From Fen731 sp964481885 (GTDB lineage Bacteria; Actinomycetota; Humimicrobiia; Humimicrobiales; Humimicrobiaceae): a stretch of 64,000 nt of DNA. The notes under the pieces were generated by a model. It did not search any database and had not been told where the DNA came from. It saw only the letters and a program-made list of their open reading frames with translations. This document shows positions 19,152 through 27,176 of this stretch, one piece after another; within the stretch, counting starts at the first letter, position 1; every line of letters starts with the position of its first letter. The stretch covers positions 1-64,000 of the forward strand of contig CAYZUS010000007.1 in NCBI GenBank assembly GCA_964481885.1, read 5' to 3'. The translations under genes and the position numbers were made by a program.

Positions 19152-20525
19152 TTATATTTTTAGATATCCTATCTTTCCGTTATTGAATGTGCACATTACT
19201 TCTCCGGTCAGTGTTTGTCCCATGAAAGGACTGTTTAAGCTTTTAGATAAAAAGAAATCCCTTTTTATAGTTTGTTCCTTTTTTAAATCAAGGATTACAA
19301 GCTCAGCGATATTCCCTGTCTTTATCTCCGGAGGCTTTAGGCCCATTATTTTATATGGAGCCTGCGCCAGATATGACAAGTATTTATTTAAAGGAAATTT
19401 TCTCCTAATTACAAGTTCGCTGTAAGTTGCCGCAAATAATGTTTCCATCCCTGTTACTCCGCAGGCAGCTTCCTTTAGTGTGGTATTTTTTTCATATTCA
19501 GTATGCGGGGCATGGTCGCTTGCAATTGCGTCAATTACTCCGGTACCCAAAGCTTCCGCCAAAGCTTCCCTGTCTTCCTTTGACCTTAGTGGAGGGTTGA
19601 CCTTAAAATTTGTGTCGTAATGCTCAAGGCATCTGTCATCAAAACAAAGATGATGAGGGGTGACATCACATGTAACGATGACCCCATCTTCCTTTGCCAG
19701 GCGGATAAGCTCAACCGAATCCATTGAACTTATATGTGTAAAATGTATCCTTGCTTTTGTTTTTTTTGCAAGCTTAATGTCTCTTGCGACCATTAATGTT
19801 TCTGAAAGACTGGAAATTCCTTCAAGTCCCAGTTTTGCAGAATAGTATCCCTCGTGCATGATCCCTGACCTTGAGAAACTATAATCTTCTTCATGAAGTA
19901 TAAGCGGTATGTCAAACTGCCTGGCATATCGCATTATCTCATACATCAGTTTTGAATCCTGAACACAAAACCCGTCATCAGAAAAAGCAACGGCTCCGCA
20001 CTCCTTTAAGAGGCCTATCTCAGTTAATTCTGCCCCTTCAAGCTTTTTTGTCATTGCCGCAACCGGGTAAACCTTAAATCCTTTTTTAGCAGCTGCCTGC
20101 AAAATATATTTGACAAGATATTGGCTGTCAACAGGAGGTTTTGTATTAGGCATGCAGCAAATTGAAGTAATGCCGCCGTGCAAAGCTGCAGAGATTCCGC
20201 TTTCTATATCTTCCTCATCTTCATTTCCCGGTTCCCTCAAATGCACATGCATGTCCATAAAAGAAGGGCATACAACCATGCCTGCAGCGTCTATTAAAAC
20301 TCTTCCATTATTTGCCTTTATCTTTTCGCTGCCATGAATCGGGCCGTATTGCTCAATGTCATCTATCGACAAATCACTGCCGATGGATTTTATTGTTCCG
20401 TTTTCTATTTCTATATCAGCCAGAGTTTCTGATACTACTCCCGGACAAATGATTCTGGCATTCCTTATTACAAGGTTTTTAATATCAAAATGCTTTTCGT
20501 TGTTGGGAAATCCTTTGCTGTCCAT
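19152..20525 (-). CDS. pyrC: Dihydroorotase
   Basis: Zinc amidohydrolase forming dihydroorotate. The metal ligands are in DMHVHLREPGNEDEED, with later HEEDY, THISS and ASDHAPHTEYEK. 457 aa is somewhat long for the ~425-aa type I enzymes because of N-terminal additions (IDDIEQYGPIHGSEKIK). The 144-bp interval to carA contains an AT-rich stretch that could hold a secondary promoter (TATAAT near 19043 on the minus strand), but no -35 was convincing. Confidence 0.97.
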   Translation of the reverse strand: MDSKGFPNNEKHFDIKNLVIRNARIICPGVVSETLADIEIENGTIKSIGSDLSIDDIEQYGPIHGSEKIKANNGRVLIDAAGMVVCPSFMDMHVHLREPGNEDEEDIESGISAALHGGITSICCMPNTKPPVDSQYLVKYILQAAAKKGFKVYPVAAMTKKLEGAELTEIGLLKECGAVAFSDDGFCVQDSKLMYEIMRYARQFDIPLILHEEDYSFSRSGIMHEGYYSAKLGLEGISSLSETLMVARDIKLAKKTKARIHFTHISSMDSVELIRLAKEDGVIVTCDVTPHHLCFDDRCLEHYDTNFKVNPPLRSKEDREALAEALGTGVIDAIASDHAPHTEYEKNTTLKEAACGVTGMETLFAATYSELVIRRKFPLNKYLSYLAQAPYKIMGLKPPEIKTGNIAELVILDLKKEQTIKRDFFLSKSLNSPFMGQTLTGEVMCTFNNGKIGYLKI

Positions 20526-20542
20526 TTTTTTATTTTAATTAT

Positions 20543-21475
20543 TTAACCGGTTGTTAAAAGTAAATATATAAGAGCCATTCTGGTCGCGACCCCGTTTCTT
20601 ACCTGCTCATTTATCTTTATTTTTTCTTTCATAATATCTTCAGAATTCATTACAGCTTCACTTATTTCAGTACCCCTGTTTACGGGTCCGGGGTGCATTA
20701 CAAGCGCACCTTCTTTCATCCTTTGCAGCCTTTTAACATCAAGCCCTAAGAATCTGTTGTATTCATTTATTGAAGGATAGTATTTCCTTTCCTGCCTTTC
20801 AAGCTGCATCCTCAGCATGTATAGTACGTCTGCAGTCTCAATAATATCGTCAATATTATTGCACACGTTTACCTTAAAATAATCAATATTTTCCGGCAGA
20901 AGCATTGATGATGATACCAGAGTTACATCCATGTTCATTTTTTTAAACAATAACATATCTGATCTGGCGACCCTGCTGTTAACTATGTCTCCAACAATTG
21001 CAACTTTTAAGCCTTTAAAATCACCGAATGCTTTTTTTATGGTATACAGGTCAAGCAGGGCCTGGGTAGGATGCTGATGCTTGCCGTCGCCCGCATTAAT
21101 AATCGGCAGTCCTGTATTGCATGAAATAAAATCCATGACTCCGCTGTCTGAATGCCTCACAATAAGCAGATCCACTATCATTGACTGAATAGTCTTAATT
21201 GTATCTATTATGGATTCACCCTTTTTCATACTGCTCGATGATGCGGTGAAATTTATAATATCAGCATTGAGCCGCTTTGCGGCAAGTTCGAATGAAATCC
21301 TGGTCCTGGTGCTTGACTCAAAGAACAGGTTTAATATTGTCTTTCCCCTTAGCGCCGGTACCTTTTTTAAGTCTCTTTCAAGCACCTCATCGAAAGTATC
21401 AGCGTTTTCAAGAATCAGGTTTATGTCATCGACAGAAAGATCTGCGATATCTATTACGTTTTTTACACTTAACAT
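20543..21475 (-). CDS. pyrB: Aspartate carbamoyltransferase catalytic subunit
   Basis: Condenses aspartate and carbamoyl phosphate. Carbamoyl-phosphate site FFESSTRTRISFELAAKRL, catalytic loop SSSMKKGES, aspartate-domain LRMQLERQER and HPGPVNRG are all present. 310 aa. No pyrI regulatory subunit is in the window, consistent with control by PyrR instead. Confidence 0.98.
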   Translation of the reverse strand: MLSVKNVIDIADLSVDDINLILENADTFDEVLERDLKKVPALRGKTILNLFFESSTRTRISFELAAKRLNADIINFTASSSSMKKGESIIDTIKTIQSMIVDLLIVRHSDSGVMDFISCNTGLPIINAGDGKHQHPTQALLDLYTIKKAFGDFKGLKVAIVGDIVNSRVARSDMLLFKKMNMDVTLVSSSMLLPENIDYFKVNVCNNIDDIIETADVLYMLRMQLERQERKYYPSINEYNRFLGLDVKRLQRMKEGALVMHPGPVNRGTEISEAVMNSEDIMKEKIKINEQVRNGVATRMALIYLLLTTG

Positions 21476-21512
21476 GGCACTCTGCCCTTTTTATCTTTTA
21501 TATTAATTGCTG

Positions 21513-22061
21513 TCACCTGCTTTTACCGCTTTCAATTATAGATACACTATCTTCCCGGCCATCTGTCTCAGCCAGACATACTTCTATCGATTCGCTCAAA
21601 GAAGTGGGAATATTTTTACCGACGTAGTCCGCCCTTATTGGCAGCTCTCTGTGGCCCCTGTCAATTAACACAACAAGTTGTATTGTCTTTGGCCTCCCAA
21701 AGTCAATCAATGCATCAAGAGCAGCTCGAACGGTCCGGCCAGTAAATAATACATCGTCTACAAGAATTATGTCGCGCTCGTCGATCCCGAAAGAAATGTC
21801 AGTAACGCCTACTTTTGGTTTTACTTTTTTTGCATAATCATCACGATAAAAAGTTATATCCAGCTTTCCGACTTCTGACTCAACTCCTTCAAGGGCCCTG
21901 ATATTTTTAGCTATTCTCTGTGCCAGGGGCACTCCCCTTTTCTGGATACCGATAAAGCAGAGGTTTTTTGATCCCCTGTTTCTTTCAAGTATCTCATGAG
22001 AAATCCTTTTTAATATTCTCTCGATATCTGCATCATTTAGAATAAATGCTTTTTGTGTCAT
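21513..22061 (-). CDS. pyrR: Bifunctional pyr operon RNA-binding regulator/uracil phosphoribosyltransferase
   Basis: PyrR family: FIGIQKRGVPLAQRIAKNI and the PRPP motif DIILVDDVLFTGRTVRAAL are intact, and 182 aa is normal. With UMP bound, PyrR binds a hairpin in pyr leader RNA and promotes termination. It is the first gene of the operon and a matching leader element lies directly upstream (22075-22200), which supports autoregulation of the whole pyr-car block. ATG 22061, GGGG 9 nt upstream. Confidence 0.97.
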   Translation of the reverse strand: MTQKAFILNDADIERILKRISHEILERNRGSKNLCFIGIQKRGVPLAQRIAKNIRALEGVESEVGKLDITFYRDDYAKKVKPKVGVTDISFGIDERDIILVDDVLFTGRTVRAALDALIDFGRPKTIQLVVLIDRGHRELPIRADYVGKNIPTSLSESIEVCLAETDGREDSVSIIESGKSR

Positions 22062-22074
22062 GTTTTAGTACCCC

Positions 22075-22108
22075 AACAAAAAACCCTCTTACAATTAATA
22101 TAAGAAGG
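22075..22108 (-). terminator. Intrinsic terminator in the pyr leader
   Basis: On the minus strand CCTTCTTA pairs with TAAGAGGG (one G-U) across a 9-nt loop and is followed by TTTTTTGTT, about 15 nt before the pyrR start codon. It is the off-state of the attenuator. Confidence 0.85.
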
Positions 22109-22200
22109 CTTTAAACACCAGAACTATTTTATTATATAAAACAAATACTTTTTCCAAAAAACTTCTCCTTTATAGTCTCTCGGACTATTTTAAAGGCCTT
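22075..22200 (-). promoter_or_regulatory. PyrR-dependent transcription attenuator of the pyr operon
   Basis: Three mutually exclusive RNA structures can be drawn on the minus strand. (a) PyrR-binding loop (anti-antiterminator), 22196-22167: lower stem CCUUU/AAAGG, internal bulge, upper stem AUAGUC/GACUAU, apical CGAGA. (b) Antiterminator: AAGGCCUUUAAA (22200-22189) pairs with UUUAAAGCCUU (22115-22105), 11 bp with one bulged C, using part of the binding loop. (c) Terminator 22108-22084 with a U tract. The 3' antiterminator arm overlaps the terminator stem. This is the classic Bacillus-type arrangement; the pairing is my hand fold. Confidence 0.85.
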
Positions 22201-22525
22201 TAAATTAACCACTAGCCTAAAATTCAGGCAAACAAATGCGTACATTGTTTTTAATTATAAGACTTAGGATAATATAAGAAATTTTCGACAAAAATTCAAG
22301 ATAATTTTAAAACTATTATTTAAATATCCTGAAAATAAGCTCATATATTTATCCTGTATTATTCGTGAATCTAAAGATTCTGAACTTTCAGAGCAGTATT
22401 CTATCTGCTGACAAAAACGAAATTTCTCTATAATTTGTAGCCAGGGTTGAAAAAGTCCATAATCCCTATTTTGGCAAATAGAAAATATCACAACAACCCT
22501 GGCAGGATAAATATTTGTATTTTTA
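22201..22525. other. Intergenic region upstream of the pyr leader
   Basis: About 325 bp with no recognisable gene; a 75-codon minus-strand frame at 22264-22491 has no ribosome-binding site or family resemblance. The pyr promoter should lie here. TATAAT is present on the minus strand at 22254-22259, some 55 bp before the binding loop, but no good -35 box is spaced correctly. Confidence 0.4.
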
Positions 22526-23098
22526 TTATATGGTATCGGGCTTAACTTTAAGTTCTATTGGATAGTCTCCCAGTTTTTCAACCTCAAAACCGTTTGCTTT
22601 GAATTTCTCATAGTCAAAATTATTGAGCTCATCACATGCCAATTTATGAAACTCATAAAAATTGGGCCACCATTCATATCCACTTGCAAGACTATGGCTC
22701 AGATATGCATCAACTATATCCTTACCCATTTGAGGCGCTACATAGAAAGCTCCCATGGCAAGAACGTTGACATTATTTCCGGTAATTGCTCTCAGTGCAG
22801 CCGGTACACTCTCAACAACACCAGCGAAAACTCCCGGACATTTACTGGCAGCAATGTGGATTCCCATTCCGGTTCCGCAAAACAGTAAAGCTCTCTCAAA
22901 TTCACCTTCTGAGATTTTTGCTCCAGCCTTCAATCCGATTCGATGGAACATCTCCGGATTTTTGTCATCTTTAGACCTGACACCAATATCAGTTACGGTC
23001 CATCCCTTATTTTTGAGATGCTCTACAACAACTTCTTTTAATGGAAAGCCGGCAAAATCAGCGGCAACCAAAATCTGTTTGTCCTTTATGGTTTTCAA
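22526..23098 (-). CDS. RpiB/LacA/LacB-family sugar-phosphate isomerase
   Basis: Aldose-ketose isomerase family that includes ribose-5-phosphate isomerase B, galactose-6-phosphate isomerase and erythrulose-phosphate isomerases. Seen: N-terminal VAADFAGFPLKEVVVEHL (phosphate site), ALLFCGTGMGIHIAASKCPG with the catalytic Cys, and NVNVLAMGA. At 190 aa it exceeds RpiB (~150 aa) by a C-terminal extension containing GYEWWPNFYEFHKLACDELN, so a substrate other than ribose 5-phosphate is possible. Start TTG 23098 with AAAGGAG upstream. No sugar operon surrounds it, so the substrate is not inferable. Confidence 0.85.
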   Translation of the reverse strand: MKTIKDKQILVAADFAGFPLKEVVVEHLKNKGWTVTDIGVRSKDDKNPEMFHRIGLKAGAKISEGEFERALLFCGTGMGIHIAASKCPGVFAGVVESVPAALRAITGNNVNVLAMGAFYVAPQMGKDIVDAYLSHSLASGYEWWPNFYEFHKLACDELNNFDYEKFKANGFEVEKLGDYPIELKVKPDTI

Positions 23099-23272
23099 AT
23101 GATGCTCCTTTCAAATCATAGTCATTACTATCATGCATGCAACAGCAATTGCTTGTTTTAATATAAAAAAATCATATTTCATAACGTAACATAATTCAAG
23201 CAGTTTGCGAAATAAATGTCTTGAATCGTGGGCTGATTAAAAAATGCCATTAAGCATCATAAAATATTGTAT

Positions 23273-23309
23273 AAACAGCAGAAAATATTGCACATATCTT
23301 CTGCTGTTT
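23273..23309 (-). terminator. Probable terminator downstream of the Nfu gene
   Basis: Perfect 11-bp inverted repeat (AAACAGCAGAA / TTCTGCTGTTT) with a 15-nt loop, about 70 bp beyond the Nfu stop. In the leftward direction it is followed by an A/T-rich stretch (TATACAATATTTT) rather than a clean U run, so termination strength is uncertain. Confidence 0.6.
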
Positions 23310-23375
23310 ACTTTGAATCTGTTTTCCTTCTGTTATCGCTGTGCACGGTGTAAAAAGCTCAAGTTAAGAAAAGTG

Positions 23376-23594
23376 TTAAACCATTATTACTTCTTTTACT
23401 TCTGGAACTATTTCTTTTATTGCTTTCTCGACACCAAATTTCATTGTCATGGTTGACATTGGGCAACCACTGCATGCACCAGTCAGGCTGACTTTGACAA
23501 CGCCGTCTTCAACATCTATTAATTTGATATCTCCTCCATCAGCCTGTAGGGACGGGCGAATATTTTCCAGTGCTTTCTCTACTCTCTCTTTCAT
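23376..23594 (-). CDS. NifU-like C-terminal-domain Fe-S scaffold protein (Nfu)
   Basis: Small iron-sulfur carrier/scaffold. The 72-aa protein is just the Nfu domain: ALENIRPSLQADGGDIKLID and the cluster-binding CSGCPMSTMTMKFGVEKA. Two cysteines per monomer would bridge a [4Fe-4S] cluster in a dimer. It is monocistronic, between a palindrome (23665) and a hairpin terminator (23273). Likely clients nearby are the radical SAM protein and the oxidoreductase at 53810; that link is inference. Confidence 0.93.
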   Translation of the reverse strand: MKERVEKALENIRPSLQADGGDIKLIDVEDGVVKVSLTGACSGCPMSTMTMKFGVEKAIKEIVPEVKEVIMV

Positions 23595-23664
23595 ATTTTC
23601 TTCTCCTTACGTATTTTCCAAGATTTTAATAAAAATAATTTTAACAGCCACCAATTTAATTTAT

Positions 23665-23685
23665 ATGATACTAAATAAGTATCAT
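23665..23685. promoter_or_regulatory. Palindrome upstream of the Nfu gene, candidate operator
   Basis: Perfect inverted repeat ATGATACT-AAATA-AGTATCAT about 70 bp upstream of the Nfu start codon. Size and symmetry fit a dimeric regulator such as a Fur- or Rrf2-family protein; an Rrf2 regulator is encoded at 26296. The identity of the regulator is a guess. Confidence 0.45.
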
Positions 23686-23873
23686 TAAATCAATCTTTAT
23701 TTGTTTTTAATTATTTTTGTTTAGACACATAATGCATGGGAAAAATATTCCGAAAGGCATCATTCTGTAATTAACTACTTTAAGCTAAACCTCTGATACA
23801 ATTTCTCAAACAAATATAATTGTTTTAAAAAGAAGCTGACTGGTTAATGATAACTGTCGTGAAAAAATTAATT

Positions 23874-25034
23874 TTATCTTTTAATGAAACAAAATTTATC
23901 TTCATCAAGATAATCACCGGTCAGGGCAAGCGCTTTCCCACGGCACCCACCACAAATCGCATTATAGTCGCAGCTGCCGCACTTACCCTTAAGCAGCTTT
24001 TCTCTGTTTCTTAAATTTTTAAAGACTTCGCTGTTTTTCCAGATATGGTCTATCGGCGCCTCCCTTACATCCCCTGCTTTCAACTCGACGAAGGGACACG
24101 GCCAGACCTCCCCATCTGCTTTAATGTATACGAGTCCCCTTCCTGCGCTGCATCCATGAAAGACCTTTTTTGCAAGCTTCATATAAAAAGGACCGTTTTT
24201 GGAGTTTTTTTCCATAAGGTATGGCCAGTATTGGGGGCCGGCAACTGTTTCAACAACAACTGATATATTCTGCTGAAGTCCTGCCAGGTATTTTATAAGC
24301 TTTTCGTTAGCGCTTAAATCAAGAGAGGCTTCTTTTATGCTGTCTCCTCTTCCGACTGGAACCAACTGGTACATAAGCATTATCCCGGAACCAAGATCAT
24401 CTGCCAACTGCACTATTCCTTCGAGTTTGTCAAAATTATATTCCATGGCAGTGGTGTTTATCTGAAGAAGTATTTTTGCTTTTTTTATTGCATTAATACC
24501 CTTCATTGCAAGCTCAAATGCTTTTTCATCCTGCCTGATCCTGTTATGCAGAGCCGCGTCTGTGGAATCAAGCGATATTGCAGCGCCGGCGACCCCGGCT
24601 TTTTTTAAATCTCTTGCAACTTCGTCCGTTATCAATGTCCCGTTAGTGGCAATCACATTAATAAAGCCTTTTGATTTTGAATATCTCAGGATTTCAAATA
24701 AGTCTTCCCTCACAAGGGGTTCTCCTCCGGTAAAAACAAGCATCCTGAACTCGCGTATTTCTGCGAGTCCGTCAATCATTTTTTTGGCTTCCCGGGTATC
24801 AAGCTCATTGTCCTTGATATCTCCACCGCTTGTATGGCAATGGATACAGGTAAGATTGCATCGGTTTGTTATCTCATATACGGGATGGTTTGGAAACCCG
24901 ATACATCCCATCCCGATTGCTCCGGCAGCCACCGGCAGTGACTTAAAGGAATGTTTTACAAACCAGCTGCCCCACCTATTCCATCCGGAGAGATTTGAAA
25001 AGAAAGCAATTGAAGCAAGCTGCCTGGCGACCAT
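23874..25034 (-). CDS. Radical SAM/SPASM-domain protein
   Basis: The radical SAM core has CNLTCIHCH (CxxxCxxC, residues ~58-65) after VYEITNR, then VFTGGEPL and NVIATNGTLIT. The C-terminal SPASM-type region has cysteines in CSAGRG, WPCPF, CGSCDYNAICGGCRGKA and the final KFCFIKR, enough for auxiliary Fe-S clusters. The stretch from KADGEVWPCPF through the cysteine cluster resembles the AhbC/AhbD/NirJ group that modifies hemes and sirohemes, so a tetrapyrrole or peptide substrate is possible. UbiA lies directly upstream (73 bp) and is probably co-transcribed. ATG 25034 has no Shine-Dalgarno; the frame stays open to an ATT at 25091 preceded by AAAGGCGG, and FYRTGINKIFWPPG looks coding. Confidence 0.85.
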   Translation of the reverse strand: MVARQLASIAFFSNLSGWNRWGSWFVKHSFKSLPVAAGAIGMGCIGFPNHPVYEITNRCNLTCIHCHTSGGDIKDNELDTREAKKMIDGLAEIREFRMLVFTGGEPLVREDLFEILRYSKSKGFINVIATNGTLITDEVARDLKKAGVAGAAISLDSTDAALHNRIRQDEKAFELAMKGINAIKKAKILLQINTTAMEYNFDKLEGIVQLADDLGSGIMLMYQLVPVGRGDSIKEASLDLSANEKLIKYLAGLQQNISVVVETVAGPQYWPYLMEKNSKNGPFYMKLAKKVFHGCSAGRGLVYIKADGEVWPCPFVELKAGDVREAPIDHIWKNSEVFKNLRNREKLLKGKCGSCDYNAICGGCRGKALALTGDYLDEDKFCFIKR

Positions 25035-25107
25035 GCCCGGAGGCCAAAAGATTTTGTTTATGCCTGTTCTGTAAAATTTATTGTTTAAAATTTAAACCGC
25101 CTTTTAA

Positions 25108-26064
25108 CTAAATATTTAATTGATAGCCAAATGCCATCCCGAATATGTAGGCCAGTGTTATGCCAATGTTTATCACCAGTGTCATTCCACAAAGCATTTC
25201 CAGTTTTTTATGGTCAAGATATGCTTTCTTTATAAGCGAAATAACAATAAAAACTGAAATCAGGAAAAATGGTATTCCAATATACACCGTCATCAGGGGG
25301 GCGCCGTTAAAAAGAGACAAACCGAAAAAAACCCACATAAGGACAACGCTGCTGATATAAATTATTGCAGATTTTTCCTTCCCTGTCCTCACAACAATAT
25401 TTTTTTTTCCGGCCAGACTGTCAGCGCTGTAATCCGGAAATTCGTTTATTAAAATAACATTAAATATTGAAAGAGCAATAGGCACGGATATCCAGTTTGC
25501 CACTGCACTGAAATGCCCGGTCTGAATATAAAATGCTGTTGAAACCGTAAGCCAGCCGTATGCAAAACCAATAAAGAGCTCCCCCACACCTCTTGATACC
25601 CAGCGAAGAGGAGGGTTTGAATAAAAATACCCCAGAAATATACCTATAGCGCCAAGAATAATTGTCCATAGCCCGGTCTTAAAATAAAACTGCAGCACCA
25701 GGCCGATGCAAACAGAAATTGCAAGTGAAATATATGAACCAATTTTTGCATACTTCCTTGGCAGCATATTTTGCGCAATTACCTGACTGCCTCCTGAAAA
25801 AGTGTTCTTGCCCATCTTTGCAGCAAGCGCATCTTCCTTTATGTCATAATACTCTCCGTTATAATAAGTCAGAAGCATTACAAGTATTACTGCAAATAAA
25901 GAAAGGATAAAAACAGGAATATTAAATACTCCTGTAAGCCTGTTTGCAAGCACTGTACCAAGGACAAACGGCAGTACTCCTACAATATGAAAAGGCGGTC
26001 TGGACATCACAAATACTTTTTTTACTGTATCTCTCCTGCCCAAATGCACTGTGCTTGCCGTCAT
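25108..26064 (-). CDS. UbiA-family prenyltransferase (MenA-like)
   Basis: Integral membrane enzyme with about eight or nine hydrophobic helices, transferring a polyprenyl group to an aromatic acceptor. Both Mg-diphosphate motifs are visible: TYYNGEYYDIKEDALAAKMG and NEFPDYSADSLAGKKN. The pattern is closest to 1,4-dihydroxy-2-naphthoate prenyltransferases. ATG 26064 is chosen for the GGAGAG 6 nt upstream; a longer frame to 26139 lacks this. No other menaquinone genes are in the window. Pairing with a radical SAM protein and a divergent Rrf2 regulator suggests a small dedicated pathway. Confidence 0.88.
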   Translation of the reverse strand: MTASTVHLGRRDTVKKVFVMSRPPFHIVGVLPFVLGTVLANRLTGVFNIPVFILSLFAVILVMLLTYYNGEYYDIKEDALAAKMGKNTFSGGSQVIAQNMLPRKYAKIGSYISLAISVCIGLVLQFYFKTGLWTIILGAIGIFLGYFYSNPPLRWVSRGVGELFIGFAYGWLTVSTAFYIQTGHFSAVANWISVPIALSIFNVILINEFPDYSADSLAGKKNIVVRTGKEKSAIIYISSVVLMWVFFGLSLFNGAPLMTVYIGIPFFLISVFIVISLIKKAYLDHKKLEMLCGMTLVINIGITLAYIFGMAFGYQLNI

Positions 26065-26199
26065 GTTGGTCTCTCCTGTCATTATTGTTATTATTGATAA
26101 ATTTCTGTCTTTATAAACACTTTGCCAAAACATCAGCAAACATTTTACACTTTTTTGTTTTATTTTTCCTGATTATTATGTAAAATTTTATTTCTTTTA

Positions 26200-26232
26200 T
26201 TAATACTATTGAAATAGTAGTGTATACTACAA
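26200..26232. promoter_or_regulatory. Inverted repeats between ubiA-like gene and Rrf2 regulator
   Basis: The divergent intergenic region holds ACTATT-GA-AATAGT (26205-26218) followed at once by GTAGTGTATACTAC (26217-26230). Such paired dyads about 65 bp before an Rrf2 gene suggest an autoregulatory operator that could also control the divergent ubiA-radical SAM pair. Confidence 0.45.
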
Positions 26233-26295
26233 GAAGTTAACTTTAAATAGTTTTGTTTATTAAAAACCAGTTTTTATAAATCAAGGGAGCGGCGC

Positions 26296-26730
26296 ATGAG
26301 ATTATCAACCAGAAGCAGATATGGAACACGCCTTATACTGGAACTTGCATTAAAATATAACCAGGGTCCTGTTTATCTTAAGGAAATAAGTACCTCTCAG
26401 GAACTGTCCCTAAAATATTTGGGGCAGCTTATAATACCATTAAAAATTGCAGGGATCATAAAGTCATCGAGGGGTGCCCATGGAGGATATTATCTTGCAA
26501 AAAGTCCTGATAGTATCAAAATGAGTGAAGTAATAAGGGCACTCGAAGGTCCTGTTTTCCTGGTCGAATGCCTGGAAAACCCGGATATATGCGAAAGGCA
26601 AAAGGACTGCGTTACAAGATTTTTCTGGAATGAAATAAATGATGTATTGCATAAAACACTTGAGGGCATGACCATTGGCGACATGGTTAACAAATACCAT
26701 AAGCTAAATCCGGCTGACCCGCCCAATTAG
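26296..26730 (+). CDS. Rrf2-family transcriptional regulator
   Basis: Winged-helix repressor/activator of the IscR/NsrR/CymR family. N-terminal MRLSTRSRYGTRLILELAL and the recognition wing SSRGAHGGYYLAKSPDSIKMSEVIRALEGP are typical. Three cysteines spaced C-x6-C-x5-C (ECLENPDICERQKDC) are placed like the cluster ligands of IscR, so it probably binds an Fe-S cluster and senses Fe-S status, oxygen or NO. 144 aa. Divergent from ubiA with dyads between them; start ATG 26296 with GGGAGCGG upstream. Confidence 0.93.
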   Translation: MRLSTRSRYGTRLILELALKYNQGPVYLKEISTSQELSLKYLGQLIIPLKIAGIIKSSRGAHGGYYLAKSPDSIKMSEVIRALEGPVFLVECLENPDICERQKDCVTRFFWNEINDVLHKTLEGMTIGDMVNKYHKLNPADPPN

Positions 26731-27176
26731 AACAGGATAATTTTCCGTGTCTTGCCGCAATCCTATTAAAAAAAGCAATCCTATTAAAAAACAATACTGA
26801 ATGCTGAGCGTTAAAAATTACTGAGGTGCCTGATCCCTGACCTGGACTATTCATCCTGCGTCAATAAACCTGTGTATTTACCCTTCCTGTAGAAAAAGGC
26901 AGTTTTCCCCAGTTTAATGACATAAAACATTAGAAAAATCAGCTGATTTTGATATTCTGCAGGTTATGAAATTTTAACAATTTTAAAATTCTGCATGCTT
27001 AGAACAGGTTATTTATGAGCAGATACAAGCATAATAAAAGACTCACAAAAGCTATTTAAAAAATTTTATTAGTCTGTTAATATATCATAGTTTTAATTTA
27101 GTTAAGACAAGAGAGTAATCAGAGTAAGGGAATAATCCAAAAATTACTAAAAAATGTAGAAAGGAAAAAAACAAAC
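26731..27176. other. Intergenic region, Rrf2 gene to NEW3 operon
   Basis: About 445 bp without a gene. It contains an 18-bp tandem duplication (gcaatcctattaaaaaaa, 26757-26792) just after the Rrf2 gene. The promoter of the exporter operon should be in the right half, which is A/T-rich; no box is convincing. Confidence 0.5.

Noticed and set aside
22264..22491. 75-codon minus-strand gene upstream of pyrR
   Set aside because: No Shine-Dalgarno, no recognisable family and located where the pyr promoter must be.
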